Source of the DNA: Hydrogenophaga sp.
GTDB lineage: Bacteria > Pseudomonadota > Gammaproteobacteria > Burkholderiales > Burkholderiaceae_C
Assembly: GCF_018780385.1 (NCBI RefSeq)
Contig: NZ_JADMJO010000022.1
Coordinates: forward strand, 1 to 32,393
DNA: 32,393 bases
Direction: 5' to 3'
A model generated the notes under the pieces. That model saw only the letters and a program-made list of their open reading frames with translations, was not told the DNA's origin and made no database searches. Position numbers and translations under genes: made by a program. Shown here one piece after another: positions 1 to 6,823 of the stretch (position 1 is the stretch's first letter; each line of letters begins with the position of its first letter).

Positions 1-2
1 AC

Positions 3-290
3 AAGTACAAGACCAAGTTCAACGAAGACCCGACCGTGTTCTCGGTCTACGGCTATTCGCTGGTCGACACCTTCCTGCGCGCAGCGGGCAAGGCTGGCAA
101 CAACCTGACCACCGAGAGCTTCATCAAGGCCATGGACACCATGACCATCCCGCCAGACATCTTCGGCAGCGCCGAAATGACCTTTGGCCCGCAGAAGCGC
201 CTGGGCAGCAACTCCACGCGCCTGTCGCAGCTGACGGACAACCGCTGGAAAGTCGTGTCTGAGTACATGAAGATCGACGCCGCCAAGTGA
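3..290 (+). CDS. ABC transporter substrate-binding protein, C-terminal part (partial)
   Basis: This is the 3' end of a gene that enters the window already open, so the start lies outside. The roughly 95 visible residues (YKTKFNEDPTVFSVYGYSLV..., ending EYMKIDAAK) resemble the last lobe of periplasmic Leu/Ile/Val-type substrate-binding proteins. Typical are the 'Y.K.F..DP..F..YGY....' stretch and the C-terminal 'F.....MTFGPQKRLGS' segment. Such proteins capture a branched-chain amino acid, amide or aromatic acid in the periplasm and deliver it to an ABC permease. The ligand cannot be inferred from this fragment. The gene is followed closely by a UUCG hairpin and a strong intrinsic terminator, so it is the last gene of its unit. 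Confidence 0.75.
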   Translation, partial: KYKTKFNEDPTVFSVYGYSLVDTFLRAAGKAGNNLTTESFIKAMDTMTIPPDIFGSAEMTFGPQKRLGSNSTRLSQLTDNRWKVVSEYMKIDAAK

Positions 291-307
291 ACTCCAGGTA
301 ACACGTT

Positions 308-323
308 GCCTGCTTCGGCAGGC
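308..323 (+). other. UUCG tetraloop hairpin in the 3' UTR
   Basis: GCCTGC-TTCG-GCAGGC is a perfect 6-bp stem closed by an exceptionally stable UUCG tetraloop, 18 bases after the stop codon of the ABC-protein gene. It has no T-tract, so it is more likely an mRNA 3'-end stabiliser or an aid to the downstream terminator than a terminator itself. Confidence 0.6.
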
Positions 324-334
324 CATGCGTGAAA

Positions 335-367
335 CCGCCAGCGCTACGTGTGCTGGCGGTTTTTTTT
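335..367 (+). terminator. Rho-independent terminator after the ABC-protein gene
   Basis: An 8-bp perfect GC-rich stem (CCGCCAGC ... GCTGGCGG) with a 9-nt loop is followed immediately by eight T residues. This is a textbook intrinsic terminator. It isolates the upstream transport gene from the gene starting at 443. Confidence 0.93.
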
Positions 368-406
368 CGGGTGTAGAGCCCGGGGTTTCAACCCATCAAA
401 CACCTG

Positions 407-438
407 GTTATACTGACTTTTATTTTTCTCAGTATAAC
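407..438. promoter_or_regulatory. Perfect 10-bp inverted repeat (candidate operator/promoter)
   Basis: GTTATACTGA (407-416) and TCAGTATAAC (429-438) form a perfect inverted repeat with a 12-nt AT-rich spacer, ending 4 nt before the ATG at 443. The right arm contains a -10-like TATAAC whose expected start point would fall at or beside the ATG, and there is no Shine-Dalgarno between dyad and start codon. An operator overlapping a promoter for a leaderless transcript fits. An RNA hairpin over the start is an alternative. Confidence 0.55.
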
Positions 439-442
439 GACC

Positions 443-1462
443 ATGCTGTCGACTCCACTCTCCACCGCCGCCCAGACCGCGTACGCCGCGGTGCGGAGCG
501 CAAGCATGCTGGACGGCGTTCGCTCGGTGGCCTCGTTGCCGGGCAGTTTCTCCAGAAAGTCCGTCAAGGGAAACCAGTACTGGTACTACCAGACGGCCGA
601 TCTGACAGGCAAGCAGAAGCAGATCTTCCTCGGAACAGCCAGCGACGAGTTGACCGCCATGATCGAACTGCATCGCCAGGGCAACGAATCAAAAACACAC
701 CTCCGCCAACTGACCCGCCAAGCCATTGAGGCGGGTTGTCCGGCCATCGTCCCCTCTCACGCCAAAATCATCGAACGCTTGGCGGATGCCGGGTTCTTCA
801 TGGCGGGCGGCATTCTGGTGGGCACACACGTGTACATGGCCTATCAAAACTACCTGGGCGTGCGCTGGCAAGCGGGCGCGCAAACCGTTGACTCGGACGG
901 TGAACACGCAAGGCGGAACGTTTCCGTGGCCATCCCGTCTTACGTGCCCATGGACATGGGCAGCGAAATCGAAGCGCTCAAGATGGGCTTCGTGCCAGTG
1001 AGCAGCCTCACCACCTACATCAAGTCGGACGAGCAGGATTTGCAGATCGACTTTGTGACGTCAATACACCGGGGCGGCGACACGCCGGTGTTGATCAGGG
1101 CCTTGAACGCCACCATGCAGCCCCTGAAGTTCATGGAATTTTCCATGGAGGCCCCCATTCAGGTGACCCTGCTCGCGCAGCGCGGCGCCATCACCGTCAA
1201 CGCCCCGCCGCCCGAAAAGTACGCCCTGCACAAACTGCTGGTGTACGGCGAGCGACCGCAAGACATGCGGGTGAAAGCCACCAAAGACCTTGACCAGGCT
1301 GCCTCCCTCATTGAGTACCTGGCCGAGAACGACGCGGATCTGCTTCACGAGACCTGGCTGGATTTGATCAACCGTGGCCCGGGCTGGCAGCGGCGAGCGC
1401 TGGAAGGCTTGCGGGCTCTGCGCAAGCGGCACCCCGACGTCGACACCACAGCGCTGGGCTAG
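443..1462 (+). CDS. GSU2403-family nucleotidyltransferase-fold protein
   Basis: A 339-residue protein that looks like the GSU2403/NTP_transf_8 group of predicted nucleotidyltransferases. The core segment around residues 121-142 (AGGILVGTHVYMAYQNYLGV) is the family's glycine-rich 'GG.LVGTHA' signature. It is followed by an acidic pair D150-x-D152, which would be the metal-binding residues of a pol-beta-type nucleotidyltransferase. A helical C-terminal part (about 260-339) follows. The biochemical role of the family is not established; nucleotidyl transfer to a protein or nucleic acid is inferred from the fold. The start is the ATG at 443, only 4 nt from a 10-bp inverted repeat, and has no visible ribosome-binding site. 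A DUF2784 gene follows 3 bp after the stop, suggesting co-transcription. It may belong to the accessory block that begins at 2072. Confidence 0.72.
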   Translation: MLSTPLSTAAQTAYAAVRSASMLDGVRSVASLPGSFSRKSVKGNQYWYYQTADLTGKQKQIFLGTASDELTAMIELHRQGNESKTHLRQLTRQAIEAGCPAIVPSHAKIIERLADAGFFMAGGILVGTHVYMAYQNYLGVRWQAGAQTVDSDGEHARRNVSVAIPSYVPMDMGSEIEALKMGFVPVSSLTTYIKSDEQDLQIDFVTSIHRGGDTPVLIRALNATMQPLKFMEFSMEAPIQVTLLAQRGAITVNAPPPEKYALHKLLVYGERPQDMRVKATKDLDQAASLIEYLAENDADLLHETWLDLINRGPGWQRRALEGLRALRKRHPDVDTTALG

Positions 1463-1465
1463 AAC

Positions 1466-1858
1466 ATGACACCCACCCAAGCCCTGTGGCTCGCCGACGC
1501 GATCCTCGCGCTGCACATGGGCATCGTGCTGTTCGTGGTGGGCCTGCTGCCACTCATCCTGATCGGCGGCGCCCTCGGCTGGCGCTGGGTGCACCACTTC
1601 GGCCTGCGCCTCACCCACCTGGCCCTGATGGTCTTCATCGCCGCCCAGGCCTGGCTCGGCCAGCTCTGCCCATTGACCATCTGGGAACAAGACCTGCGCC
1701 GCCTCGCCGGGCAAAGCGGCTACCGCGAGAGCTTCATCGAGCACTGGTTGTCGCGGCTGCTGTACTGGGAGGCGCCTTGGTGGGTGTTTGTGGCGGCGTA
1801 TACGGGGTTTGCGGTGGTTGTTGGGATGACTTGGTGGTTGGTGAGCCCGAAGCGGTGA
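1466..1858 (+). CDS. DUF2784 domain membrane protein
   Basis: A 130-residue hydrophobic protein with about three to four membrane segments: near residues 7-36 (a long hydrophobic stretch ending in LIGGALGWRW), 47-65 and 101-126. The pattern 'LADAILALHMGIVLFVVG', the 'GW.WVHHFGLRLTHL' loop, and 'CPLTIWEQDLR' followed by 'SFIEHWLSRLLYW' match the DUF2784 family of small inner-membrane proteins of unknown function. The ATG lies 3 bp after the stop of the upstream gene, without a clear ribosome-binding site, so translation may be coupled. The family is common as a stand-alone gene in Proteobacteria, so a link with the neighbours is unproven. Confidence 0.82.
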   Translation: MTPTQALWLADAILALHMGIVLFVVGLLPLILIGGALGWRWVHHFGLRLTHLALMVFIAAQAWLGQLCPLTIWEQDLRRLAGQSGYRESFIEHWLSRLLYWEAPWWVFVAAYTGFAVVVGMTWWLVSPKR

Positions 1859-1973
1859 GCACGAAGGTGCACTTCGGCGCGTGGACGCGAGCGTAGACGG
1901 CTGCCATTCCCCGCCCAAGGAAGCCACCAGCGGCATGCTGGCCGCGAGCCGGCCTTCACGTCCTGCGGCACAG

Positions 1974-1992
1974 CCTGCTATTTGCTAGCAGG
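1974..1992. other. Short hairpin in the island-edge intergenic region
   Basis: CCTGCTA-TTTGC-TAGCAGG is a perfect 7-bp inverted repeat in the 213-bp gap between the DUF2784 gene and the receiver gene. It lacks a T-tract, so it is not a classic terminator. I see no gene in the rest of this gap. It may mark the left edge of the accessory block. Confidence 0.35.
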
Positions 1993-2071
1993 ATTGCGGC
2001 GGTACGTCCACCAGTGTCGGCACTTTCGGATAAGGCAAGCTCGAACGGCTTCCGCACGGTTCTGCTGGCCG

Positions 2072-3103
2072 CTACTCGCTCGAAAGCGACGGCGTGCCGA
2101 TCCGGCTGAAGTAGGCGCCGAAGCGTTCGACCAGCGATGGAACGAACTGCGGTGCAAGCGACGCCCACCTATTTGCAGTCAGCTCAGCTGGGGCCTGCGC
2201 TGCAGGGACTGCCTTCAAATCGTGGAATTGCACGAACCATGGCCCTAGCAGTCGTCCCTCATGATTGAGCAATGGAGGAAGGAAGTGCAGCTTGTGAGAG
2301 CTGTCATGTTGAGAGATGCGCATCTGCTCTTTGGGCCTTTCTTGCCAGCGCGTGGAAATGTCGAAGCAACGGGCAACCAATACCGTCTCCACTTTTCCAT
2401 CGCGGGCGAGATCGCATCGAGGCGTAACGACGATCCACAGATGGCCGCCATCCCTGATCAGATCACCGGTATCAAGGCGCTCCTTAATCGCAGGCATGAA
2501 GTAGGTCTCCTCGGGATGCGCGGCACCTCCGTCAGCATCGAGCAGCGCGTCGTGGACGTGGGCAACCACGTGGCGCGCAAGCATGCCCCCGATGTCCGCT
2601 TTCTCAGCACTAGCCCAGTTCTTCCAACGTGGCCAGATTGAGCGAAAAAAAATGCGGGCGGTCTCCCTTTCTACGGCTTCCCGTGTGGCCTTCAGCTGCA
2701 AAAGCATGCTGTACTGCCGCGAAAGCCAATCGAAGACCGGGTCAAGCCCATCGCCACGGTCGAAGACCTCGACCTGTGGAACGCCATGCACCTCAGCCTC
2801 CTGGCGCTGGCCCGTGTAGATCGCGATAGCCACCGGGTGGGCTCCAAGCGCATACCGCACGAGCGCGTTCCCGTGATCATTCGGTTCCATCTGCCCTTCT
2901 ACCTTCAGCCGCAAATCGACGACGACGGCGTCCGGTTTCTGAGTCTGCAGGATGCGCTGCGCCTCGGCAACTGATGGTGCGGTGACCGTCTCAATTGAAA
3001 AGCCATGGGCAGCCGCGTCTGCGTTATGGACGTTCGCACGGTCGTTCCAGGCGTCGACATTGTCTTGTTGATCCTCCACAAGCAGGATATAAAGCGTCGG
3101 CAT
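2072..3103 (-). CDS. Receiver-domain protein with uncharacterised C-terminal domain
   Basis: A 343-residue protein. Residues 1-125 are a CheY-like receiver: acidic pair E10-D11, phospho-acceptor D63 (VVVDLRL) and T97 (AIYTGQ). The conserved Lys near the end appears replaced (VFDRGD, R116), and the loop after D63 is longer than usual. Residues about 130-343 match no domain I recognise; they contain a 'WIVVTPRCDLA' motif near the middle and no helix-turn-helix. The start is the ATG at 3103, preceded by an AGAGGGG ribosome-binding site. It lies 24 bp after the tandem-ATPase gene, so the two form an operon like a kinase and its partner regulator. Inference: the receiver senses or transmits the state of the ATPase within the neighbouring modification/defence cluster. 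Base composition is less GC-rich than the flanking genes, suggesting transfer. Confidence 0.7.
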   Translation of the reverse strand: MPTLYILLVEDQQDNVDAWNDRANVHNADAAAHGFSIETVTAPSVAEAQRILQTQKPDAVVVDLRLKVEGQMEPNDHGNALVRYALGAHPVAIAIYTGQRQEAEVHGVPQVEVFDRGDGLDPVFDWLSRQYSMLLQLKATREAVERETARIFFRSIWPRWKNWASAEKADIGGMLARHVVAHVHDALLDADGGAAHPEETYFMPAIKERLDTGDLIRDGGHLWIVVTPRCDLARDGKVETVLVARCFDISTRWQERPKEQMRISQHDSSHKLHFLPPLLNHEGRLLGPWFVQFHDLKAVPAAQAPAELTANRWASLAPQFVPSLVERFGAYFSRIGTPSLSSE

Positions 3104-3127
3104 CGTTTTCCCCTCTTTGAGTCTTCT

Positions 3128-5320
3128 TTAGGTCTTGTGCATTTCGATGAGGAATGCCGTCTCGTCCGGCTGCGGGTCGTAGATGACCTTGCCCTTGCTC
3201 GCTTGCATTGCCTCTCTCGCAATTGCCAAGCCTAGTCCCGAGCCCTCCGGCTTGAGCGTGAAGCCGGGCTTGAAGAGGTTCTTCGCCAGGATCGGGTCGA
3301 TCAGCGGTCCGTTGTTGGAAAGAACGATCCGGACCCACTTCTTGGAATAGGTCATGGAAACTCTCAGCTCTCTCGGCTTCGAGGAGCTAGTGCCAAGCCA
3401 GTGGATGGCGTTGTCAATGATGTTGAGGAGGGCAGCCATCAGGTCGGCTTCGTAGACAGTGACCTTGGGGGCGCCATCCTGCACCTTTCTAATCACGTTC
3501 ACGCCGGCTAGGTCCAGCGAATCCTTGAACAGCGATATGCAACGCTCCACCACCTCCATGGGGTCTAGCGACTTCGGACGCCCCTTCTTCCTGCTAGCAA
3601 TTGGATCGAGCGCACGGAAGAGTCTGGTCAAGTGCCCCGCCGAGTTGTGAATCGACCCTGCATTCTTGGCAAAGGTCTCCCGGAAGTTCTTGCCGAAGGG
3701 CGTCTCCTCCAGTATTCGTGGCGCACCATCTGACAATCCCTTAGCCCTGGTGTTGATGTCACCCAGGTACCTCCGTCCATCGTGGAGCATCTGCGACACC
3801 ACCAGACCGAGGCTCGACTGGGCCGCAAGCTTGTGCTGGTATGCCTCAAGCTCCTCTAGCGAATTCCTTAGCGCACTGCTTTCCTGTTTGAGCGCCTTCT
3901 GCACTTTGTCCCGATAACGGGGCGGCAGCGCGGCAATCGCCTTCGTGGTTGCCTGAAGGCTCGCTTGGCTGCGGATTCCGCCGGTGTCCCCCTCCTGCTT
4001 GCGACTCAGTCCGACCATCTCCCGAAAGTCGACGCGCAGGGATTCGGAGCGTGCCATAACGTCCGCAACGAGCCGCTTTAGACGCTCGAACTGGCCGTTG
4101 TGTTCAAGACCCTCCCGACTGCTGCGTTCCACCAGTCCGGAGGCGGACTCGTCGGCGATATTGACGGTTCCCCAAACTTGGTTCAGGCCTAACTTCTGCG
4201 AAGGGTTCTGCACGCGCTTGCGTTCTAGCTCGAGCCAGTCCGACTCCGCGTCCCCATACGGTCTGATCCTGAAGCCCGCTCGATAGATGCCAACGCCGAT
4301 GTTTTCGTCGAGTATCTTGCGGGCGTCCAGTCTTCCGATCGAGCTCAGTCCCATCTTGCGGAATAGCTCTACGATCGCGTCAGGTTCTCGATCGTAGATG
4401 TTGAGGGCCATCGAGAACGGCCCGCAAGGCTGTTCGCCTACACCCACCGCCTGTGCCTCCATAACCAGCGTGATCGTCTGATCGTCTGCCCGCTTGTTAA
4501 TAAACTTGCCTTCGAACGCACCTTCCTCGTCGAACATGCCTTCGACGCGGTAATGGAAGACGTTGCCCAGGAACAGCGGACGAATCTCGGTGGGATCGGC
4601 ACCGGTTTCAGCCGCACCAACTGCCTCGGCGAATGCGCCAGAGACCAGGGACTGACCATCGAACCCATGTGCCTCCGATGTGAAGCCCCTGAGATCCAAA
4701 TAGATCTTGAATCCGCGTTCACGAGCTTCGTTTGGAGAGGCTAGTCGACGGAGTTCGCGGATCAGCGACTCCAGCTGATTTCTCGTCCATGGGTCTCGGA
4801 GGTTGGTAATTTCCAGCGTGACGCCGTCGGCATCCGACCCCGTGCCCTGGTGCGTCTCGATGTCGATCTCCACTTCATCAAGGTATTGGCTTTCCTCGAA
4901 GAGCTGCCAGTTCACTTTGAAGGTGCTCACTTCCCTCAGTTTTCCAGGCTCCTTGTGACCGCTGCTCAGGTGGAGGACCGATCCAAGCCGGGCAGTGGCG
5001 AAGCGGCCCACGCCCTTCGCTCCGAGGAGACGGCGCCCAGAAGGGCTGATAGCACGATCCACTTTGTCGGTGGTTGCAGGCTCGAACCACTTGGTGGTGA
5101 TGTCGTTTGCCGACATCCCGTGCCCAGTATCAGCAACAATGATCTCTCCGGGTTTGCGGCCCTCCTGCAGGGATCCGGGCGGGGTAATCTTGATGCTGAC
5201 CGAGGGTGAGTCTGCATCGTAGGCATTCTTCACTAGCTCGATCAGGGCCGCTTCCGGCCCACTAATCAACTGGTCACCAATCGTGCGTACTATCCTTGCC
5301 CTCGGACGGAGCTTGGCCAT
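3128..5320 (-). CDS. Tandem GHKL ATPase: MutL/Hsp90-like domain plus histidine-kinase-like domain
   Basis: A 730-residue protein starting at the ATG at 5320 (AAAGGGG ribosome-binding site upstream); the open frame continues upstream only as antisense of the methyltransferase. The N-terminal domain has the GHKL signatures: E28-x3-N32 (ELVKNAYDAD), D64-x-G-x-G (ADTGHGMS) and a glycine-rich lid at 100-107 (GAKGVGRF), as in MutL/Hsp90/MORC proteins. A central 'LRDPWTRNQLESLIRELRRL' region follows. Residues about 475-570 are helical and include H513 in MLHDGRRYLGDI, placed like a histidine-kinase phospho-acceptor. The C-terminal ATPase has an N box at N637 and GSGLGLAI at 693-700, but its G1 box reads SNNGPLI, with the key Asp replaced by Asn. 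It is divergent from the methyltransferase gene (84-bp gap) and in operon with the receiver gene. It probably couples DNA or phage sensing to a response. Confidence 0.8.
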   Translation of the reverse strand: MAKLRPRARIVRTIGDQLISGPEAALIELVKNAYDADSPSVSIKITPPGSLQEGRKPGEIIVADTGHGMSANDITTKWFEPATTDKVDRAISPSGRRLLGAKGVGRFATARLGSVLHLSSGHKEPGKLREVSTFKVNWQLFEESQYLDEVEIDIETHQGTGSDADGVTLEITNLRDPWTRNQLESLIRELRRLASPNEARERGFKIYLDLRGFTSEAHGFDGQSLVSGAFAEAVGAAETGADPTEIRPLFLGNVFHYRVEGMFDEEGAFEGKFINKRADDQTITLVMEAQAVGVGEQPCGPFSMALNIYDREPDAIVELFRKMGLSSIGRLDARKILDENIGVGIYRAGFRIRPYGDAESDWLELERKRVQNPSQKLGLNQVWGTVNIADESASGLVERSSREGLEHNGQFERLKRLVADVMARSESLRVDFREMVGLSRKQEGDTGGIRSQASLQATTKAIAALPPRYRDKVQKALKQESSALRNSLEELEAYQHKLAAQSSLGLVVSQMLHDGRRYLGDINTRAKGLSDGAPRILEETPFGKNFRETFAKNAGSIHNSAGHLTRLFRALDPIASRKKGRPKSLDPMEVVERCISLFKDSLDLAGVNVIRKVQDGAPKVTVYEADLMAALLNIIDNAIHWLGTSSSKPRELRVSMTYSKKWVRIVLSNNGPLIDPILAKNLFKPGFTLKPEGSGLGLAIAREAMQASKGKVIYDPQPDETAFLIEMHKT

Positions 5321-5404
5321 GCGATCATTCCCCTTTGTAATTGCCGCTTGGCAGCACCGCCTGAACCTAGTAGCTTGGTTGCTTCCAACATACATTCTTA
5401 TAGC
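5321..5404. promoter_or_regulatory. Divergent promoter region between ATPase and methyltransferase genes
   Basis: This 84-bp AT-richer gap must contain the promoters for both the ATPase-receiver operon (leftward) and the methyltransferase (rightward). A CTTATAGC segment ends just before the methyltransferase ATG. If it is a -10 element, that mRNA would be nearly leaderless, consistent with no Shine-Dalgarno there. The exact promoters were not resolved by eye. Confidence 0.4.
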
Positions 5405-6418
5405 ATGAAGACATTTGCGGATCTGTTTTGCGGTGGAGGGCTCGGGGCGAGGGGAGCAGTGCTGGCGGGCATGAAACCCGTCTTCGCTGTTGATGCGTGG
5501 AACATGGCATGCCAGACGTACAAGGCGAACTTCCCGGATGCCGAAGTTCTCAATGACCGCATCGAAAACCTGGATCCCCTCGATTACTGCGAACCCGGAA
5601 CGCTGGACCTGCTCATTGCTTCTCCCGAGTGCACGAACCATTCGATTGCAAAGGGAAATGCTCCCCGTGACGAGGGCAGTCGGGAAACTGCACTGCACAC
5701 AGTCGACTGGATCGCCGCATTGCAGCCGCGCTGGTTCGTCATCGAGAATGTGAAAGAGATGAAGACTTGGGAGCGCTATCGCGAGTTGCTCGACATGCTG
5801 CGCGCTCTCGGATACCGCATACGTGAAGAGGTCGTCACTGCCTCCGATTTCGGCGCCCCTCAAAGCCGGATGCGCTTGTTCCTGGTGGGTGGCTTTGGCA
5901 TAGACCCGCCGCCGATCACGCCGCCGTCGTGCACGCAGAAGCAGTCCGCGCGAAGCATCCTCGACCCGGAAGGCACGTGGCCGATGTCTCCCTTGTTCGT
6001 CGAGGGGCGTGCCCAAGCCACAGTTGACCGCGCCCGCAACGCGATCAGCGAACTGGGCTCAGAAGCGGAGTTCCTCATCGTTTATTACGGATCCGGCGGA
6101 GAGAAGTCATGGCAGACGCTAGACATTCCCTTGCGGACCGTAACGACTATTGACCGGTTCGCATTGGTGAAAAAGCAGGCGAACCGGTGGAAGATGCGCA
6201 TGCTCCAGCCCACCGAGTTGGCACGCGCCATGTCCCTACCGGACGAGCACTCGTTTCCTGTGGGAACGCGTCGGGAAAAGGTCAAACTTTGTGGCAACGG
6301 CGTCTGCGCGTCCGTGATGAAGCGGATCGTGGAGCAATTGCGTGAACATGATGCGTTCTGGGCTACCGTCCCTGCGCAAGCCCCTACAGACCGAAGTGCC
6401 CTAGCAGTCGTTTCCTGA
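5405..6418 (+). CDS. DNA (cytosine-5-)-methyltransferase
   Basis: A 337-residue C5-cytosine methyltransferase with motifs in canonical order: I (FADLFCGGGLGARG, residues 4-17), IV with catalytic C76 in a SPECTNHS context, VI (ENV, 114-116), VIII (QSRMRLFLVG, 153-162) and X (CGNGVCASV, 296-304). The target-recognition region is about 185-290. The usual PPCQ tetrad is replaced by PECT, as in a divergent subfamily. The target sequence cannot be read from the gene. I chose the ATG at 5405 because it places motif I at the usual N-terminal distance; a TTG at 5348 would add 19 non-conserved residues. The gene diverges from the ATPase gene, and its 3' end overlaps the convergent vsr gene by 35 bp, so methyltransferase, Vsr and ATPase form one locus. 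Confidence 0.93.
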   Translation: MKTFADLFCGGGLGARGAVLAGMKPVFAVDAWNMACQTYKANFPDAEVLNDRIENLDPLDYCEPGTLDLLIASPECTNHSIAKGNAPRDEGSRETALHTVDWIAALQPRWFVIENVKEMKTWERYRELLDMLRALGYRIREEVVTASDFGAPQSRMRLFLVGGFGIDPPPITPPSCTQKQSARSILDPEGTWPMSPLFVEGRAQATVDRARNAISELGSEAEFLIVYYGSGGEKSWQTLDIPLRTVTTIDRFALVKKQANRWKMRMLQPTELARAMSLPDEHSFPVGTRREKVKLCGNGVCASVMKRIVEQLREHDAFWATVPAQAPTDRSALAVVS

Positions 6419-6788
6419 CCAGTTCCGGATCGCGTGTCTCGCATTCCCAGATCTCCAGCACGCTCCATCCGCGGCTCTCTAGTTCGGCTCTGACCTTTTT
6501 GTCACGTTGTTGGTTGTCTGCGAACTTGGCCTTCCAGAACTCGATGCGCGTCTTTGGCGTGGCGGCGAGCCGACAGTCGTGCCGATGCCAGAAACATCCA
6601 TGCACCAACACCACCGTCTTCCACCTGGGAAACACGAGGTCAGGTCTACCCGGCAGCTTGGAAGAGTGGAGCCTGAAGCGCAGCCCGAGGCCGTGCGCCA
6701 CGGATCTAACCACGAACTCCGGAGTAGTGTCCTTTCCGCGGATCGCGCTCATCATCTGACTGCGCCGCGCGGGTGAAACGATATCCAT
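6384..6788 (-). CDS. vsr: Very short patch repair (Vsr-type) endonuclease
   Basis: A 134-residue Vsr protein: 'RRSQMMSAIRGKDTTPE' at the N-terminus, D50 in RPDLVFP (equivalent of the catalytic Asp of E. coli Vsr), and HGCFWHRHDC (63-72) with the zinc/active-site His and Cys residues. The later 'F.DN..RD..V...L...GW.VL.IWECE' segment is also typical. Vsr nicks beside T in T:G mismatches made when 5-methylcytosine deaminates. Vsr-fold nucleases also occur as restriction effectors. I chose the ATG at 6788, which gives the family's normal start. A GTG at 6827, overlapping the upstream stop as GTGA, is an alternative. The gene overlaps the methyltransferase 3' end tail to tail, unlike the same-strand dcm-vsr overlap of E. 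coli. Confidence 0.92.
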   Translation of the reverse strand: MDIVSPARRSQMMSAIRGKDTTPEFVVRSVAHGLGLRFRLHSSKLPGRPDLVFPRWKTVVLVHGCFWHRHDCRLAATPKTRIEFWKAKFADNQQRDKKVRAELESRGWSVLEIWECETRDPELVRKRLLGHFGL

Positions 6789-6823
6789 GTCCCGTAGAGT
6801 TTCCCATGGGTGGAGCCCTGGGC

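Noticed and set aside
1974..1992. Hairpin considered as a transcription terminator or attachment site
   Set aside because: There is no T-tract, no matching direct repeat was found at the right edge of the island, and no integrase gene is present.
1956..2168. A 70-codon minus-strand frame overlapping the 3' end of the receiver gene
   Set aside because: No recognisable motif or ribosome-binding site was found, and it largely overlaps the end of a supported gene in another frame.
5321..6016. N-terminal extension of the tandem ATPase by about 230 residues
   Set aside because: The extension is antisense to the methyltransferase gene. A good ribosome-binding site and the family start lie at 5320.
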